A stretch of 64,000 bases of DNA from Myxococcales bacterium (lineage in GTDB: Bacteria; Myxococcota; UBA796; SXON01), in assembly GCA_009692585.1 (NCBI GenBank), contig SHYX01000015.1, positions 32,145-96,144 of the forward strand, given 5' to 3'. The first letter of the stretch is position 1. Each line of letters begins with the position of its first letter. The notes beneath the pieces are model-generated. The model worked only from the letters and a program-made list of their open reading frames with translations, did no database searches and was not told the DNA's origin. Position numbers and translations under genes: made by a program. This document shows positions 54,748-63,927 of this stretch, piece by piece.

Positions 54748-55584
54748 TCAGCTGGGGGCGCCCGCGAGCGGTTTGTAGAACTGCGCGGCGACCGCGGCGA
54801 CGAGCAGCAGCCCGCCGAACGTCGCGACGACGCACGGTCCGGTGGGTAGGTCGAGCCACAACGAGGCGACCATGCCGAGGGCGCTTCCCAGCGTTCCGAC
54901 GCCCCAACCTGCGAGGAGCCGGGCGTTCATCCCCCGGAGGAAGAGCGCGGCGATGACCGTCGGGATGACCAGGAATGAAAAGACGATGAGCACCCCGCCG
55001 ATCGACACCGAACTGGTGATCACCAGTCCAAAACTTAGGTAGAAGCAAAGGTCCCAGAAGGGCACGCTGATTCCCTGTCGCCGCGCTTCGTCGGGGTCGG
55101 TCGAAACCAGGAAGAACTGTCTCCGGAAGACGAAGTGAACAGCGCCCACGACCGCGTAGATGGCCGCGGTGCGCCCGATGTGCTCCCACGTCACGGTCAG
55201 CAGGTCGCGTGCGAGCAGCTCCCGAATCTCGTCGGCACCGTGGGGGAGCTGGTTGGCGACGAGGATGCTGACGGCGGAGGTCACTGCGTAGACGATCCCA
55301 ATGATCGCCTCGACCGGAACGCGGTCGGCGAGGGAGCGAGCCGCGGTGAACAAAAGCGCTCCGGCGCACGTGAACCCCAGCGAGATGAAGTACGCGGGGG
55401 CGGTGTCCGCCGCCATGCCCCAGAGGATCGCGAAGGTGGCGCCGAGCGCGGCGACCTGGGCAAGCGCCAGGTCGACGAAGATCACCCCGCGCGCGAGCAC
55501 GTGCAGCCCGAGGTACACGTGGATTCCGGTGAGCACCAGGCAGGCGACCAGCGCCGGAAGCATGAATTGCAGCATGATGGTCAT
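54748..55584 (-). CDS. Zinc/manganese-type ABC permease (ZnuB-like)
   Basis: 278 aa with about eight transmembrane helices. LARGVIFVDLALAQVAALGA and AYVISVGF-like segments, here AYFISLGFTCAG, and VFSFLVIPTVIAALF are typical of the ZnuB/MntB family. It starts 7 bases after the binding-protein gene. No ATPase gene is adjacent, so the pump must borrow one encoded elsewhere. Confidence 0.87.
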   Translation of the reverse strand: MTIMLQFMLPALVACLVLTGIHVYLGLHVLARGVIFVDLALAQVAALGATFAILWGMAADTAPAYFISLGFTCAGALLFTAARSLADRVPVEAIIGIVYAVTSAVSILVANQLPHGADEIRELLARDLLTVTWEHIGRTAAIYAVVGAVHFVFRRQFFLVSTDPDEARRQGISVPFWDLCFYLSFGLVITSSVSIGGVLIVFSFLVIPTVIAALFLRGMNARLLAGWGVGTLGSALGMVASLWLDLPTGPCVVATFGGLLLVAAVAAQFYKPLAGAPS

Positions 55585-55591
55585 CGACGGA

Positions 55592-56473
55592 TCAGCCCGC
55601 GACTTTCAGGACGATGCTGTCGAAGAGGTCGAAGTACGTCTCGATCCCGCTCTCGGCGCCCACCGACGTGGGGAGCTGGAGCACCCTGGCCCCGCTGAGC
55701 GTCGCGACGGGCCTGGCGTCGTCAGGGTTCTTGTAGGGTTCCACGAAGATCCACCGCGCCCCCGCGGCCTTGGCAGCCTGCCCGAGCTGGAGCGTGTGCG
55801 ACGGTGACGGAGGGATACCGGGTTTGGGCTCGACAAAGCCGATGATGTTGAGCCCGTACACGGTGCAGAAGTAGTCGAAGGTCGCGTGATACCCAACCAT
55901 GTTGGTGCCTCGGAGCGGGGCCATCTTCGCCGCCCACTGCGCCTGTTTGGTCGTGAGCTGCGCCTCGAAGGTCGCGAGATTCTTGGTGTAGTCGGCGGCA
56001 TGTGCGGGATCGATGGTCGACAAACGCCCCGCGATCACGCGCGCCATCTTCCTGCCGTTTTCCGGGTTGAGCCAATAATGAGGGTTGCCGCCGGGATGGA
56101 GATCGCCCCGGGAGCGGTCGATCGTGCCGGTCGGGACCTCGATTCTGGTGACGTAGCCAGAGAGATCCAGGTTGCCCGGACCTCCGGCCGCGATCTTCGG
56201 GTTGCGCGAGCCGGCTACGAGCCCGGGTAGCCACCCGATCTCTAGCTCCATCCCCACCGAAAGGACGAGATCGGCCTTGGAGAGCTTGACCATGAACGAG
56301 GGCTTGGCGTCGATGAAGTGAGGGTCGAGGTCGCCGCGGGCAATGTAGTCGGTGGTCACCGTCGACCCGCCGACCGCGTCGGTCAGGGCGGCGAGGTCCT
56401 GGGTCGTGGCCACCACGTTGACGGCGGCGCCCGCGGGGAGCGCGGCGAGCAACACTGAGAGGAGGAGAAGCAT
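55592..56473 (-). CDS. Zinc/manganese-type substrate-binding protein (ZnuA-like)
   Basis: 293 aa with signal MLLLLSVLLAALPAGAA. The metal-binding positions of cluster A-I proteins are visible: GDLDPHFIDAKPS (first His), GGNPHYWLNPENG (second His), VGYHATFDYFC (third His) and a C-terminal acidic ligand. It lacks a long His-rich loop. It lies 9 bases after the outer-membrane protein gene. Confidence 0.88.
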   Translation of the reverse strand: MLLLLSVLLAALPAGAAVNVVATTQDLAALTDAVGGSTVTTDYIARGDLDPHFIDAKPSFMVKLSKADLVLSVGMELEIGWLPGLVAGSRNPKIAAGGPGNLDLSGYVTRIEVPTGTIDRSRGDLHPGGNPHYWLNPENGRKMARVIAGRLSTIDPAHAADYTKNLATFEAQLTTKQAQWAAKMAPLRGTNMVGYHATFDYFCTVYGLNIIGFVEPKPGIPPSPSHTLQLGQAAKAAGARWIFVEPYKNPDDARPVATLSGARVLQLPTSVGAESGIETYFDLFDSIVLKVAG

Positions 56474-56482
56474 GGTGGACGC

Positions 56483-57586
56483 TCAGTAGGAGTGGGCGGG
56501 ATGAGCGCCGATGGTGAAGTTGAGCTGGCCGACCACCGAGTCGACCGTGTGGCCGGCGGGAGCCCATTGGCGCTGAGCCTGGACCCGGACTGCGGAGAAT
56601 TCGGTGGGGGCGTAGACGAAGATGGCCGTGGCCGCCTGAGCCTGATCGCTGTCGCGACCGGCGATTCCCAGGTAGTCGTACCGTCCCCCCAGCCACACCC
56701 GGGAGGTGAGCGAGTACTCAACCGTCGAGTACACGCCGCCCAGGGTTCGACCGCGCTCGCCGTCCCGGTCCAGGAACATCAGCTCGGACTGCCAGATCAG
56801 TCGATTCCGCTGTCGCGACCCGCGGCCGTGTGATTTCACCGTGATGTCGACACCACCGAGCTTGCTGAGGCCCTCGTCGTCGTTTTGGCCCGCGGCTCCA
56901 CTGACCCCGAGCTCGACCGACGTCTCGTAGGACAGCGCGAGGAGGTTCTTCCAATGTGCGAGGTAGCCGAAGCCCGCGGGCTTGCCGCTGTTGAAGAGCA
57001 CCGCGTGGCTGCCGCGATCGGCCGATACGAGGATCTCCGAGTACCACGGGGTCGGCAACAGAAACGCCGCGTTCACCCCGACGTCGTTGAGCCCCTCGCC
57101 GCCGAGGAGCGCCTGCCCGACGAGCGACTTGTCCACGGTCAAGAGCGCGTGGGTGTGCGTCAGGTTCTCCCTGCCGAAGCCCTCTTTGATCTTGCCGATC
57201 GTGATGGTCGTACGCGGAATCGAGACGAGCTGGACGTAGCCCTCCTCGACCTCGATGCCTTCGGTGCCGGGGACGGCGAGCACCACGTTCGCGTTGAAGT
57301 AGGGGTCGACCGCGGCGCGGAGCTGGAGTTCCATCTCCTGGACGTTGAGTCCGGTTCCGTAGCTCTCGCCGGCGCCCTCAAACGCCGGCTCTCCGGCTTC
57401 TCCGCCGAGATGTGGGTCGGCGAACGCGCCGTCATCCAGTTGGGCCCCGGCGATGAAAAGGCCGTTGAACGAGATCTGTGGATTGAGGGCTCCGAGGAAG
57501 GTCTGCACCGGAGCCGGCTCGGCCTCGGGGGGCCCAACGGGCTCCTGAGCGCCGGCTGTGGCGGTCAAAAACAAGGTGGTGAACAT
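56483..57586 (-). CDS. Outer-membrane beta-barrel-type protein
   Basis: 367 aa from the ATG at 57586 (MFTTLFLTATAGAQ signal; longer frame rejected). Alternating strands such as TTITIGKIKEGFGRENLTHT, VWLGGRYDYLG and the C-terminal VVGQLNFTIGAHPAHSY fit a porin-like barrel. Its position in front of the metal ABC genes suggests passage of the metal across the outer membrane. This is inferred from context. Confidence 0.75.
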   Translation of the reverse strand: MFTTLFLTATAGAQEPVGPPEAEPAPVQTFLGALNPQISFNGLFIAGAQLDDGAFADPHLGGEAGEPAFEGAGESYGTGLNVQEMELQLRAAVDPYFNANVVLAVPGTEGIEVEEGYVQLVSIPRTTITIGKIKEGFGRENLTHTHALLTVDKSLVGQALLGGEGLNDVGVNAAFLLPTPWYSEILVSADRGSHAVLFNSGKPAGFGYLAHWKNLLALSYETSVELGVSGAAGQNDDEGLSKLGGVDITVKSHGRGSRQRNRLIWQSELMFLDRDGERGRTLGGVYSTVEYSLTSRVWLGGRYDYLGIAGRDSDQAQAATAIFVYAPTEFSAVRVQAQRQWAPAGHTVDSVVGQLNFTIGAHPAHSY

Positions 57587-57672
57587 GAAAACGCCTTGCG
57601 ATTCGTGGGGATCGGGGGCGTGGCGGAGCACGCCAGGAGACCGCCGCGATCAGCGCGGCGGCGAGTGGGGGA

Positions 57673-58050
57673 TTAGCCCAGGCCTGGCGGAGAGGTTTTC
57701 GGGGCGTAGCCGAGGGGCGCGGGGAGTCGGGCGTCGACCGCTCCCGGTGAGACGTACGCCGTGTCGGCGGCTTCAGTGGACGTGGCGACCGCCCGTTCGG
57801 TCGCCACGGCGCTCGGTAGCGCGCTGGGTAGGGCACACGCCTCGTGGTCCGCCACCCCGCCTGGTGCCGCGGACACCGCCGCGGTCGCCGAGGCGGGCTC
57901 GGCGGTGCGGACGTCGATCGTCTCGCCGTGCTCGGGACAGACGACGTGCGCGACCGTGGCGTGGTGGAACTGGGCGACGGAGCCGACGAACATCCAGACA
58001 GCAGCGCTGAGCACGAGCAGCAGGCGAGGCCATCGACGGACGTGTCTCAC
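57673..58050 (-). CDS. Small exported protein near the metal-uptake genes
   Basis: 125 aa from a GTG whose bases overlap the stop of the GST-like frame (GTGA). An N-terminal helix (WPRLLLVLSAAVWMFVGSV) is followed by FHHATVAHVVCPEHGE and DHEACALP, with several His and two Cys that could bind metal. The C-terminal half is Ala/Pro-rich. It lies 86 bases before the outer-membrane protein gene, so it may be the first gene of the uptake operon. Confidence 0.6.
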   Translation of the reverse strand: MRHVRRWPRLLLVLSAAVWMFVGSVAQFHHATVAHVVCPEHGETIDVRTAEPASATAAVSAAPGGVADHEACALPSALPSAVATERAVATSTEAADTAYVSPGAVDARLPAPLGYAPKTSPPGLG

Positions 58051-58238
58051 GGCATCTTCGCCGCGAACGAGGGCCGCGCCGTCATCACCGGCATGCGCCG
58101 CCACGGATGCATCCTGGCGTATTCGTCGGCCCGCAGATCCACGCCTTGGAGGGTGTATTCCACTCCCTTTTCGACGAGCGCCGGTCGTGCTGACCAAGCG
58201 AACGTGGAGAGCGGAGAACCATAGAGGGTGAGGGTCAT
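58047..58238 (-). pseudogene. N-terminal fragment of a glutathione S-transferase
   Basis: 63 aa. MTLTLYGSPLSTFAWSARPA and then EYTLQGVDLRADEYARMHPW are typical of the GST thioredoxin-like domain, but the frame ends after RRMPVM with a non-GST tail. A +1-shifted frame just downstream reads DDGAALVRGEDAV, close to the next GST motif, which suggests a frameshift near 58090. No C-terminal helical domain follows. A short genuine gene cannot be ruled out because its stop overlaps the next start. Confidence 0.6.
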
Positions 58239-58299
58239 TCTCGGAAGCTACTAAGCGTGACCGGGTGTCACCGCCACCGGCGGGTGCTACCCTCCCGGA

Positions 58300-59409
58300 A
58301 TGTTCGCGGCATTTCTGGTGACGCAAGCCCTCGCCCTCCCGCTGCTCGTCGAGCGGTTCGACTCCGCGCCCGTGGGCTGGAAGGAGCGCGTCGCCTCGCA
58401 GGCCGGCGGCGGCCCCTCCAGCAAGTACGTGGTCGCCGACGGGGTGATCACCTTCACGGCCACGCCGCACACGAAGAAGTTCTTGTCGCTCGGCAAGCGC
58501 GTGGACCTTCGGGGTGTGGAATGGGTGGAGGTCACGGCGAAGTTGACGGCGGTCGGGGTCGAGGGCGCGGCCCCCGGCGCGATCTGCGGTGTGTTCCTGC
58601 GCTTCGACACCGGTCAGGTGGTCGCGACCCGGGAGTGCGCTCCGCGCCAGGACCGGGCGCCTCATCGACGCCACATCGCGGTTCCATCCGGCGCGCGGGA
58701 CATGGAGGTTGGCGTCTGGCTCGGCGCCGCGGGCACCCTCACCGTGGACGACATCGTCGTGGAGAGCGCCCCGCCCGATCTCAAGTCCCTGGGTCGCGGC
58801 CGCTTCCAGTACCACTGGGTCGGCAACGACGGCTTTCGCGAGGAGCAACTTGAGGCCAACGACGCCCGGTTTGCCGAGCTGGCGGCGTTCTTCGGCGTCC
58901 CCGCGACGCTGAGGCTGGACTACTGGAAGTACGCCGACGCCGCGACGATGGAGAACTTCACCGGTGACATGCGATCCTACATCGCGACGGATGCCGCCGT
59001 GCACACCCTCCTTCGCACCGATGTGCGCGCGATGATGGCGTCGCTCTCACGTGGGTGGGGCAACCCCGGCCCGCTCTTCTTCGAAGGACTGGCCGTACAC
59101 CTCGCCGGAGACTGGGAGGGTCGGGACCCTCGGCTCTCCACGCGGCAGGCGGTCAACGCCGGCACCGCGTCCACGCTCGCGGCGCTGCTCGAACCGGCCA
59201 GGTTCGCCGCGGAGCCGCCCGCGCGTGCCTACACCTACGCCGGCGCCTTGGTGTCGTGGCTGGTGGCGACCCGTGGCCCCGAGACCGTCAAGGCGTGTTT
59301 CGGGGCGGTTTCGGCGAGCGCCACGGTCGCGGCCAACGTCGCGGCGCTGGAAAAGGCCCTCGGCGCGCCGCTCAGCAAGGTTGAGGCCGATTTTCGGGCG
59401 TCGTTATGA
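58300..59409 (+). CDS. Secreted protein with degenerate peptidase-like domain
   Basis: 369 aa with signal MFAAFLVTQALALPLL. Residues about 20-150 are a beta-sandwich that may bind carbohydrate. The C-terminal half (about 180-369) resembles gluzincin-type peptidases: LFFEGLAVHLAGDW matches the downstream Glu helix, but the HExxH position reads AVHTLLRTD, without the Glu and second His. It is probably catalytically inactive. It overlaps the convergent fdhD by 6 bases. Confidence 0.65.
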   Translation: MFAAFLVTQALALPLLVERFDSAPVGWKERVASQAGGGPSSKYVVADGVITFTATPHTKKFLSLGKRVDLRGVEWVEVTAKLTAVGVEGAAPGAICGVFLRFDTGQVVATRECAPRQDRAPHRRHIAVPSGARDMEVGVWLGAAGTLTVDDIVVESAPPDLKSLGRGRFQYHWVGNDGFREEQLEANDARFAELAAFFGVPATLRLDYWKYADAATMENFTGDMRSYIATDAAVHTLLRTDVRAMMASLSRGWGNPGPLFFEGLAVHLAGDWEGRDPRLSTRQAVNAGTASTLAALLEPARFAAEPPARAYTYAGALVSWLVATRGPETVKACFGAVSASATVAANVAALEKALGAPLSKVEADFRASL

Positions 59410-60225
59410 CGGGGGGCCTCCATACCTGAGCAGACCGCGGGCGGCCCATCCGAACAGGGGCAGGCCCGCGTAGGCGGCTGCGTCCGCGGCCAACGAGGTC
59501 GCCGCCCCCAGGCACACCAACGCCCCGACGCCGGCCGCTGCCGCCTTCTGGACGATCTCGAAGCCGGCGCGGCTCGACACGATCAGGGCAAGTCCGTCGA
59601 ACTCGCCGTCGGCTCGGAGCACGCTGCCGAGCACCTTGTCCACCGCGTTGTGGCGGCCCACGTCCTCGCGGGCGCTGACCACCGTGCCCGCGCGATCGAA
59701 GAGCGCGGCCCCGTGGCAACCGCCAGTGGCCGCGAACCACGGCATCTGCGTCGGGAGGAGGGCCAGCACGGTTGCGAGCACCTGTGCCTCGGGAACCCAG
59801 GCGCTGCCTACCTTGCGGGGCCGCGGCATCCGATCGAGGGAGGCGATGCCGCAGATGCCGCAGCTCGACGTGGCGTACAGCGCGCGGTCGGCGCTGCGGG
59901 CGCGCGCCGCGGGCACGCCTTCGCGCAGGCGCACATCCACCACGTTGGCGCTGACCTGTGCCAGCGCCCGAACATCGTCCCAGCCGTCGACCACCCCCTC
60001 GGTCAAGAGGAACCCGGCCGCAAGGTCGAGATCCGCCCCCGGCGTGCGCATCGTCACCGCCGCGGCGATGCCCTCGATGCGCAGCTCGAGCGGCTCTTCG
60101 ACGATCACCTCGTCGTGCCCCGGGGCGCCGGCGCGGTCGACGGGCAGCGTGCGCAGGCCGGGGGTCACGCGGCGGTCATCCAAACCATCCACATGGGGTC
60201 TCCGGTCGGCGCGAGCGTATCGCAT
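59404..60225 (-). CDS. fdhD: Formate dehydrogenase accessory sulfurtransferase FdhD
   Basis: 273 aa (about 262 if it starts at the GTG at 60192). FdhD carries sulfur to the molybdenum cofactor of formate dehydrogenases. EEPLELRIEGIAAAVTMRTP, LAAGFLLTEGVV, the sulfur-carrying Cys loop SSCGICG (about residues 120-126) and ALFDRAGTVVSAREDVGRHN are all present. No formate dehydrogenase gene is in the window, so its client is elsewhere. Confidence 0.93.
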   Translation of the reverse strand: MRYARADRRPHVDGLDDRRVTPGLRTLPVDRAGAPGHDEVIVEEPLELRIEGIAAAVTMRTPGADLDLAAGFLLTEGVVDGWDDVRALAQVSANVVDVRLREGVPAARARSADRALYATSSCGICGIASLDRMPRPRKVGSAWVPEAQVLATVLALLPTQMPWFAATGGCHGAALFDRAGTVVSAREDVGRHNAVDKVLGSVLRADGEFDGLALIVSSRAGFEIVQKAAAAGVGALVCLGAATSLAADAAAYAGLPLFGWAARGLLRYGGPPS

Positions 60226-60256
60226 CCTGGCGCCCGCGAGTCGTTATGATCGCCCC

Positions 60257-61870
60257 GTGCGCTGCTTCGCCTTCCCGCTCCTGGTCCTCTTCGCCGGCTG
60301 CGACACGCCGACTGCGGCAGAGGAGCCGCCGTTCCTCCGCGGCGAGCAGCCAGCCTACGCCGCGCCGCCGCCCGTCCTCCGTCGGCTCACCTACAGCCAG
60401 TACGTGCACAGCATCGATGATCTTTTCGGACCGGGCCTGGTGTTGCCGGGCGAGTTGGAGCCGGACACACGAGCGGCGGGGCTCTACGCGGTCGGCGCGT
60501 CCCTCACCTCGATTTCGGCGCTCGGCGTCGACCGCTACGAGTCTGCCGCCTACGCGATCGCTGAGCAGGTACTCGCAGATCCTGCCCGTCGCGCCGCGCT
60601 GGTCGACTGCGTGCCGGTGTCGAGCGCCGACGTCGAGTGCGCCCGCGAGGTGCTCGCCGCGCTCGGCGAACGGGTGTGGCGTCGCCCGCCCACCGACGCC
60701 GAGCTCGACTCTCTCGTCCGTCTCACCACGACCGCCGGCACCACGCTGGACTCCTTCGACCTGGGTCTCAGCTTCGGGCTCGCCGCCCTGCTCCAGTCGC
60801 CCTATTTCCTCTTCCGGGTCGAGCTCGGCGAGGTCGCTCCGAGCGGCGGCTATCGGTATACGAGCGCGGAGATGGCCTCGCGGCTCTCGTATTTCCTCTG
60901 GGACGGTCCGCCGGACGAAACGTTGTTGGCGGCAGCGGAGCGGGGAGAGCTGGTCACGGACGCGGGCCTGCAGGCCGAGGTCGACCGGATGCTCGCGGAC
61001 GAACGCACGCACCGTGGCCTGCGCGCCTTCTTCGGCGACATGTTGCACCTCGACCAGCTCGACTCCCTCACCAAAGACCCGAATCTCTTCGTGTACATGA
61101 GCTCCGACCTGGGTCCCGCAGCACGCGAACAGACCCTCCAGGACATCGACGCCATCGTGCTGGAAGCCGATGTGGACTTCCGCACCTTCCTCACCTCGAG
61201 CGATACCCACATCGATCGCACCCTGGCGGCGCTGTACGACGTGCCGGCGCCGGTTCGCGAGGGCTTCGGGCTCACGACCCTGCCGATCGCCGGGGGGCGC
61301 CGCGGGTATCTCGGGCAGGCGAGCTTCCTGGCGCTGCAGGCGCACGCCACCTCCACGAGCGTCACGCTCCGCGGGCTGTACCTTCGCGAGGTCCTCCTCT
61401 GTCAGGAGATGCCCTCGCCTCCGGCGGGGCTCAACACGTCGATTCCCGCCGCGAACGACGAGCGCCCGACGATGCGCGACCGGGTGACCCAGCACCTCGA
61501 AGATCCCAGCTGCGCCGGTTGCCACCAGTTGATGGACCCCATCGGCCTCGGTTTTGAGCACTTCGACGGCGTCGGCCGGTGGCGCGACACCGAGAGCGGC
61601 CACCCGATCGACACCTCCGGCAGCGTCGACGGGGATGAGTTCGTCGACGCCTGGGGGCTGGGACAGGTTGTGGCGGACCACCTGTCGTTCGCGCCGTGTG
61701 TCAGCGACACCCTCCTGCGGTCGGCGGTCGGTCGCACGTTGGCGGACGACGAGCGGGCGTTGGCCGAGTGGCACGCCGATGGGCTGCACCAGGAAGGCTA
61801 CCGGCTGCGTTGGCTGTTTCGCGACATCGTGCTTGGCCCGGCCTTCCGGACCGCGGGGGTGGTCCAATGA
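60257..61870 (+). CDS. DUF1592/DUF1588-family c-type heme lipoprotein
   Basis: 537 aa from the GTG at 60257 (VRCFAFPLLVLFAGC, lipobox FAGC). The body has the multi-domain layout of DUF1587/1595/1592/1588/1585 proteins: RRLTYSQYVHSIDDLFG, YTSAEMASRLSYFLWDGPPD, HPIDTSGSVDGDEF. It carries a single CAGCH heme motif (about residue 423). These proteins occur in pairs with DUF1552 proteins, mainly in Planctomycetota and Myxococcota. Their function is unknown. Confidence 0.88.
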   Translation: MRCFAFPLLVLFAGCDTPTAAEEPPFLRGEQPAYAAPPPVLRRLTYSQYVHSIDDLFGPGLVLPGELEPDTRAAGLYAVGASLTSISALGVDRYESAAYAIAEQVLADPARRAALVDCVPVSSADVECAREVLAALGERVWRRPPTDAELDSLVRLTTTAGTTLDSFDLGLSFGLAALLQSPYFLFRVELGEVAPSGGYRYTSAEMASRLSYFLWDGPPDETLLAAAERGELVTDAGLQAEVDRMLADERTHRGLRAFFGDMLHLDQLDSLTKDPNLFVYMSSDLGPAAREQTLQDIDAIVLEADVDFRTFLTSSDTHIDRTLAALYDVPAPVREGFGLTTLPIAGGRRGYLGQASFLALQAHATSTSVTLRGLYLREVLLCQEMPSPPAGLNTSIPAANDERPTMRDRVTQHLEDPSCAGCHQLMDPIGLGFEHFDGVGRWRDTESGHPIDTSGSVDGDEFVDAWGLGQVVADHLSFAPCVSDTLLRSAVGRTLADDERALAEWHADGLHQEGYRLRWLFRDIVLGPAFRTAGVVQ

Positions 61871-63237
61871 CCGGACGCGTTCGCGGGGTGGGGCCGGCGC
61901 GACGGCTCGCGGCGGCGGTGGCGCCATCGCGGCGTGGGTTTCTGCGCGGTGTCCTCCAGGGCAGCGCGGTCTTCGTCGGTCTGCCGCTGTTTGGGCGCGC
62001 CTTCAACGGAAATGGCACCGCGCTGGCCTGCGGTGGCGTCATCCCCAAACGTTTCGGCATCTTCTTCTGGGGCAACGGGAATCGACCGGAGCGATGGATT
62101 CCGGCCACCGACGGTGACTCTTGGGAGCTCTCCGAGGCGCTGCTGCCGCTGGTCAACGTCAAAGCGAAGCTGTCGGTGGTCACCGGACTGTCGGTCAAGG
62201 TTCCGAATCTGCTGCCGCACACCTCGGGCGCAGCGGGGCTGTTGTCCGGGATGACGCCGCTCTCTGACGATGGCGTCGAGAGCTTCGCCGGCCCGACCAT
62301 CGACCAGATCATCGCCGGTGAAGTCGGAGGCGACACGCCGTACGCCTCGTTGCAGACGGCCGCGAGTGACTGCTCCGGCGAGTCGTGGAACGGCGTGAAC
62401 AGCCGGAATCCGCCCGAGACCGACCCCTACGCCCTCTACGAACGTTTGTTCGGTCCGACCTTCCGCCTGCCCGGCGAGGAGGGGCTCGTTGACCCGACTC
62501 TCGGTCTCCGGCGAAGTGTTCTCGATAGCGTCATCGGGGACATCACCACCCTGCAGGGCCGTCTCGGCGCCGCGGACAAGGCGCGCCTGGACCAGCACCT
62601 CACCGGCGTTCGCGAGCTGGAGGAGCGATTGGCCCGTCTCGAGGAGGACCCGCCGTCGTTGGAGAGCTGCGGCCGTCCAGCGTTCGAGCCCGAGGCCAGC
62701 TATCCGGACATCGAGGGTCGGCCGCAGCTCTCGGCCCGCAGTCGGATCGTCAGCGACATGTTGGCGATGGCGCTGGCCTGCGATCAGACCCGGGTATTCG
62801 GGCACTACGTGACCGATCCGGTCGCCAATCCGCTGTTTCCCGGTGCCACGGCGGGTCACCACAACCTCACCCACGACGAAGGTGGCGATCAGCCCGAGGT
62901 GCACGCGATCACGGTACAGATCGTGGCCGAGTTGGCCTACCTCCTGGAGCGCCTGGATGAGGTCCCGGAGGCCGGTGGCACGCTGCTGGACAACTGTTGT
63001 GTGCTCGCCTGTAGCGAAGTCGGTCTGGGTCAGACCCACAGCATCGACGATGTGCCGATCGTGGTCGCCGGCGGCCTCTGCGGCACCTTGCGCACCGGCA
63101 TCCACCACCGCAGCTACACCGGAGACAACTCGGCGATGTTGATGCTCAGCATCCTGCGCGGCATGGACATCCTCGCGCCCAGCTTCGGGGCGGACGACGC
63201 CTACACCGAGGACGGGTTGTCGGAGATCGAGGTCTAG
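61867..63237 (+). CDS. DUF1552-family protein with Tat-type signal
   Basis: 456 aa. The ATG overlaps the preceding stop (ATGA). PSRRGFLRGVLQGSAVFVG (about residues 20-38) is a twin-arginine signal. The body (RFGIFFWGNGNRPERWIP, MTPLSDDGVES, VFGHYVTDPV) is typical of DUF1552. Together with the heme partner it is exported and may act on polymers or alcohols. The function is not established. Confidence 0.88.
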   Translation: MTGRVRGVGPARRLAAAVAPSRRGFLRGVLQGSAVFVGLPLFGRAFNGNGTALACGGVIPKRFGIFFWGNGNRPERWIPATDGDSWELSEALLPLVNVKAKLSVVTGLSVKVPNLLPHTSGAAGLLSGMTPLSDDGVESFAGPTIDQIIAGEVGGDTPYASLQTAASDCSGESWNGVNSRNPPETDPYALYERLFGPTFRLPGEEGLVDPTLGLRRSVLDSVIGDITTLQGRLGAADKARLDQHLTGVRELEERLARLEEDPPSLESCGRPAFEPEASYPDIEGRPQLSARSRIVSDMLAMALACDQTRVFGHYVTDPVANPLFPGATAGHHNLTHDEGGDQPEVHAITVQIVAELAYLLERLDEVPEAGGTLLDNCCVLACSEVGLGQTHSIDDVPIVVAGGLCGTLRTGIHHRSYTGDNSAMLMLSILRGMDILAPSFGADDAYTEDGLSEIEV

Positions 63238-63243
63238 TTGGGT

Positions 63244-63855
63244 CTAGTTGCGGAGCGCGCGAGCCAGCGCGTCGTTGACCGAGGCGCCATCGGCGCCGTC
63301 GATGCGGGCGAGCGCGAGGCCGTGGATCATCGAGGCGAGGTAGCAGGCACGCTCGCGGTCTCCGCCCGGTCGTCCGAGGCGGCGGGTGCGTACCCGCACT
63401 GCGTCCTCCAAGGCACGACGCGGGGACGCCACGGTGAGCATGCCGTGGAAGCCCCGCACCCCGGTGCCCGGCGCGTGCCACCCCTCGCCGGACAAGAGGC
63501 GGTAGAGGTTGGCGTTTGCGGAGGCGAACGCGACCCAGCGGCCCGCGACGTCAGCCACGGGAACCCGGTGCGTCGGCGCCATCGCCGTTTCGTCCCGTAG
63601 TTTCTCGAGTACGGATTCCGCGACCGCGGCGCGCATGCCCGCGAGGTTTCCGAACTGTCGGACCAGCGAGGTTGCGCTGACGCCGAGGTCGCGCGCGAGG
63701 CCGCGGAGCGAGAGCTCGCAGGGTCCGCGCCCGGTGACGATCTGGCGGCCGCGCGCGAGGGCCGAGGCCCGCAGATCGCCGTGGTGGTAGCGACGCTTGC
63801 GGTACCAGCGGTCCGCGATGGGGAGGGTGACGGGAGAGGGGGGGGTGGTGTCCAC
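63244..63855 (-). CDS. TetR-family regulator
   Basis: 203 aa from a GTG. YHHGDLRASALARGRQIVTG (about residues 23-42) starts the helix-turn-helix, and LSLRGLARDLGVSATSLVRQ (about 48-67) carries the DNA-recognition helix. The rest is an all-helical ligand domain. It is convergent with the DUF1552 gene, 6 bases apart. A palindrome starts 4 bases upstream of its start codon, suggesting autoregulation. Confidence 0.88.
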   Translation of the reverse strand: MDTTPPSPVTLPIADRWYRKRRYHHGDLRASALARGRQIVTGRGPCELSLRGLARDLGVSATSLVRQFGNLAGMRAAVAESVLEKLRDETAMAPTHRVPVADVAGRWVAFASANANLYRLLSGEGWHAPGTGVRGFHGMLTVASPRRALEDAVRVRTRRLGRPGGDRERACYLASMIHGLALARIDGADGASVNDALARALRN

Positions 63856-63858
63856 GGC

Positions 63859-63883
63859 CCCATAGTAGCATCGCTATCATGGG
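63859..63883. promoter_or_regulatory. 25-bp palindrome, probable TetR operator
   Basis: Arms CCCAT-2-TAGC and GCTA-2-ATGGG flank a 3-base centre ATC, so 9 of 11 positions per arm are symmetric. It lies 3 bases upstream of the TetR start codon and faces a rightward partial gene. Length and symmetry fit a TetR dimer site. Confidence 0.65.
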
Positions 63884-63927
63884 TGTGCAAAGGGCACGGG
63901 GTACTGCTCCCTGCGGCGCCGTCCTCC

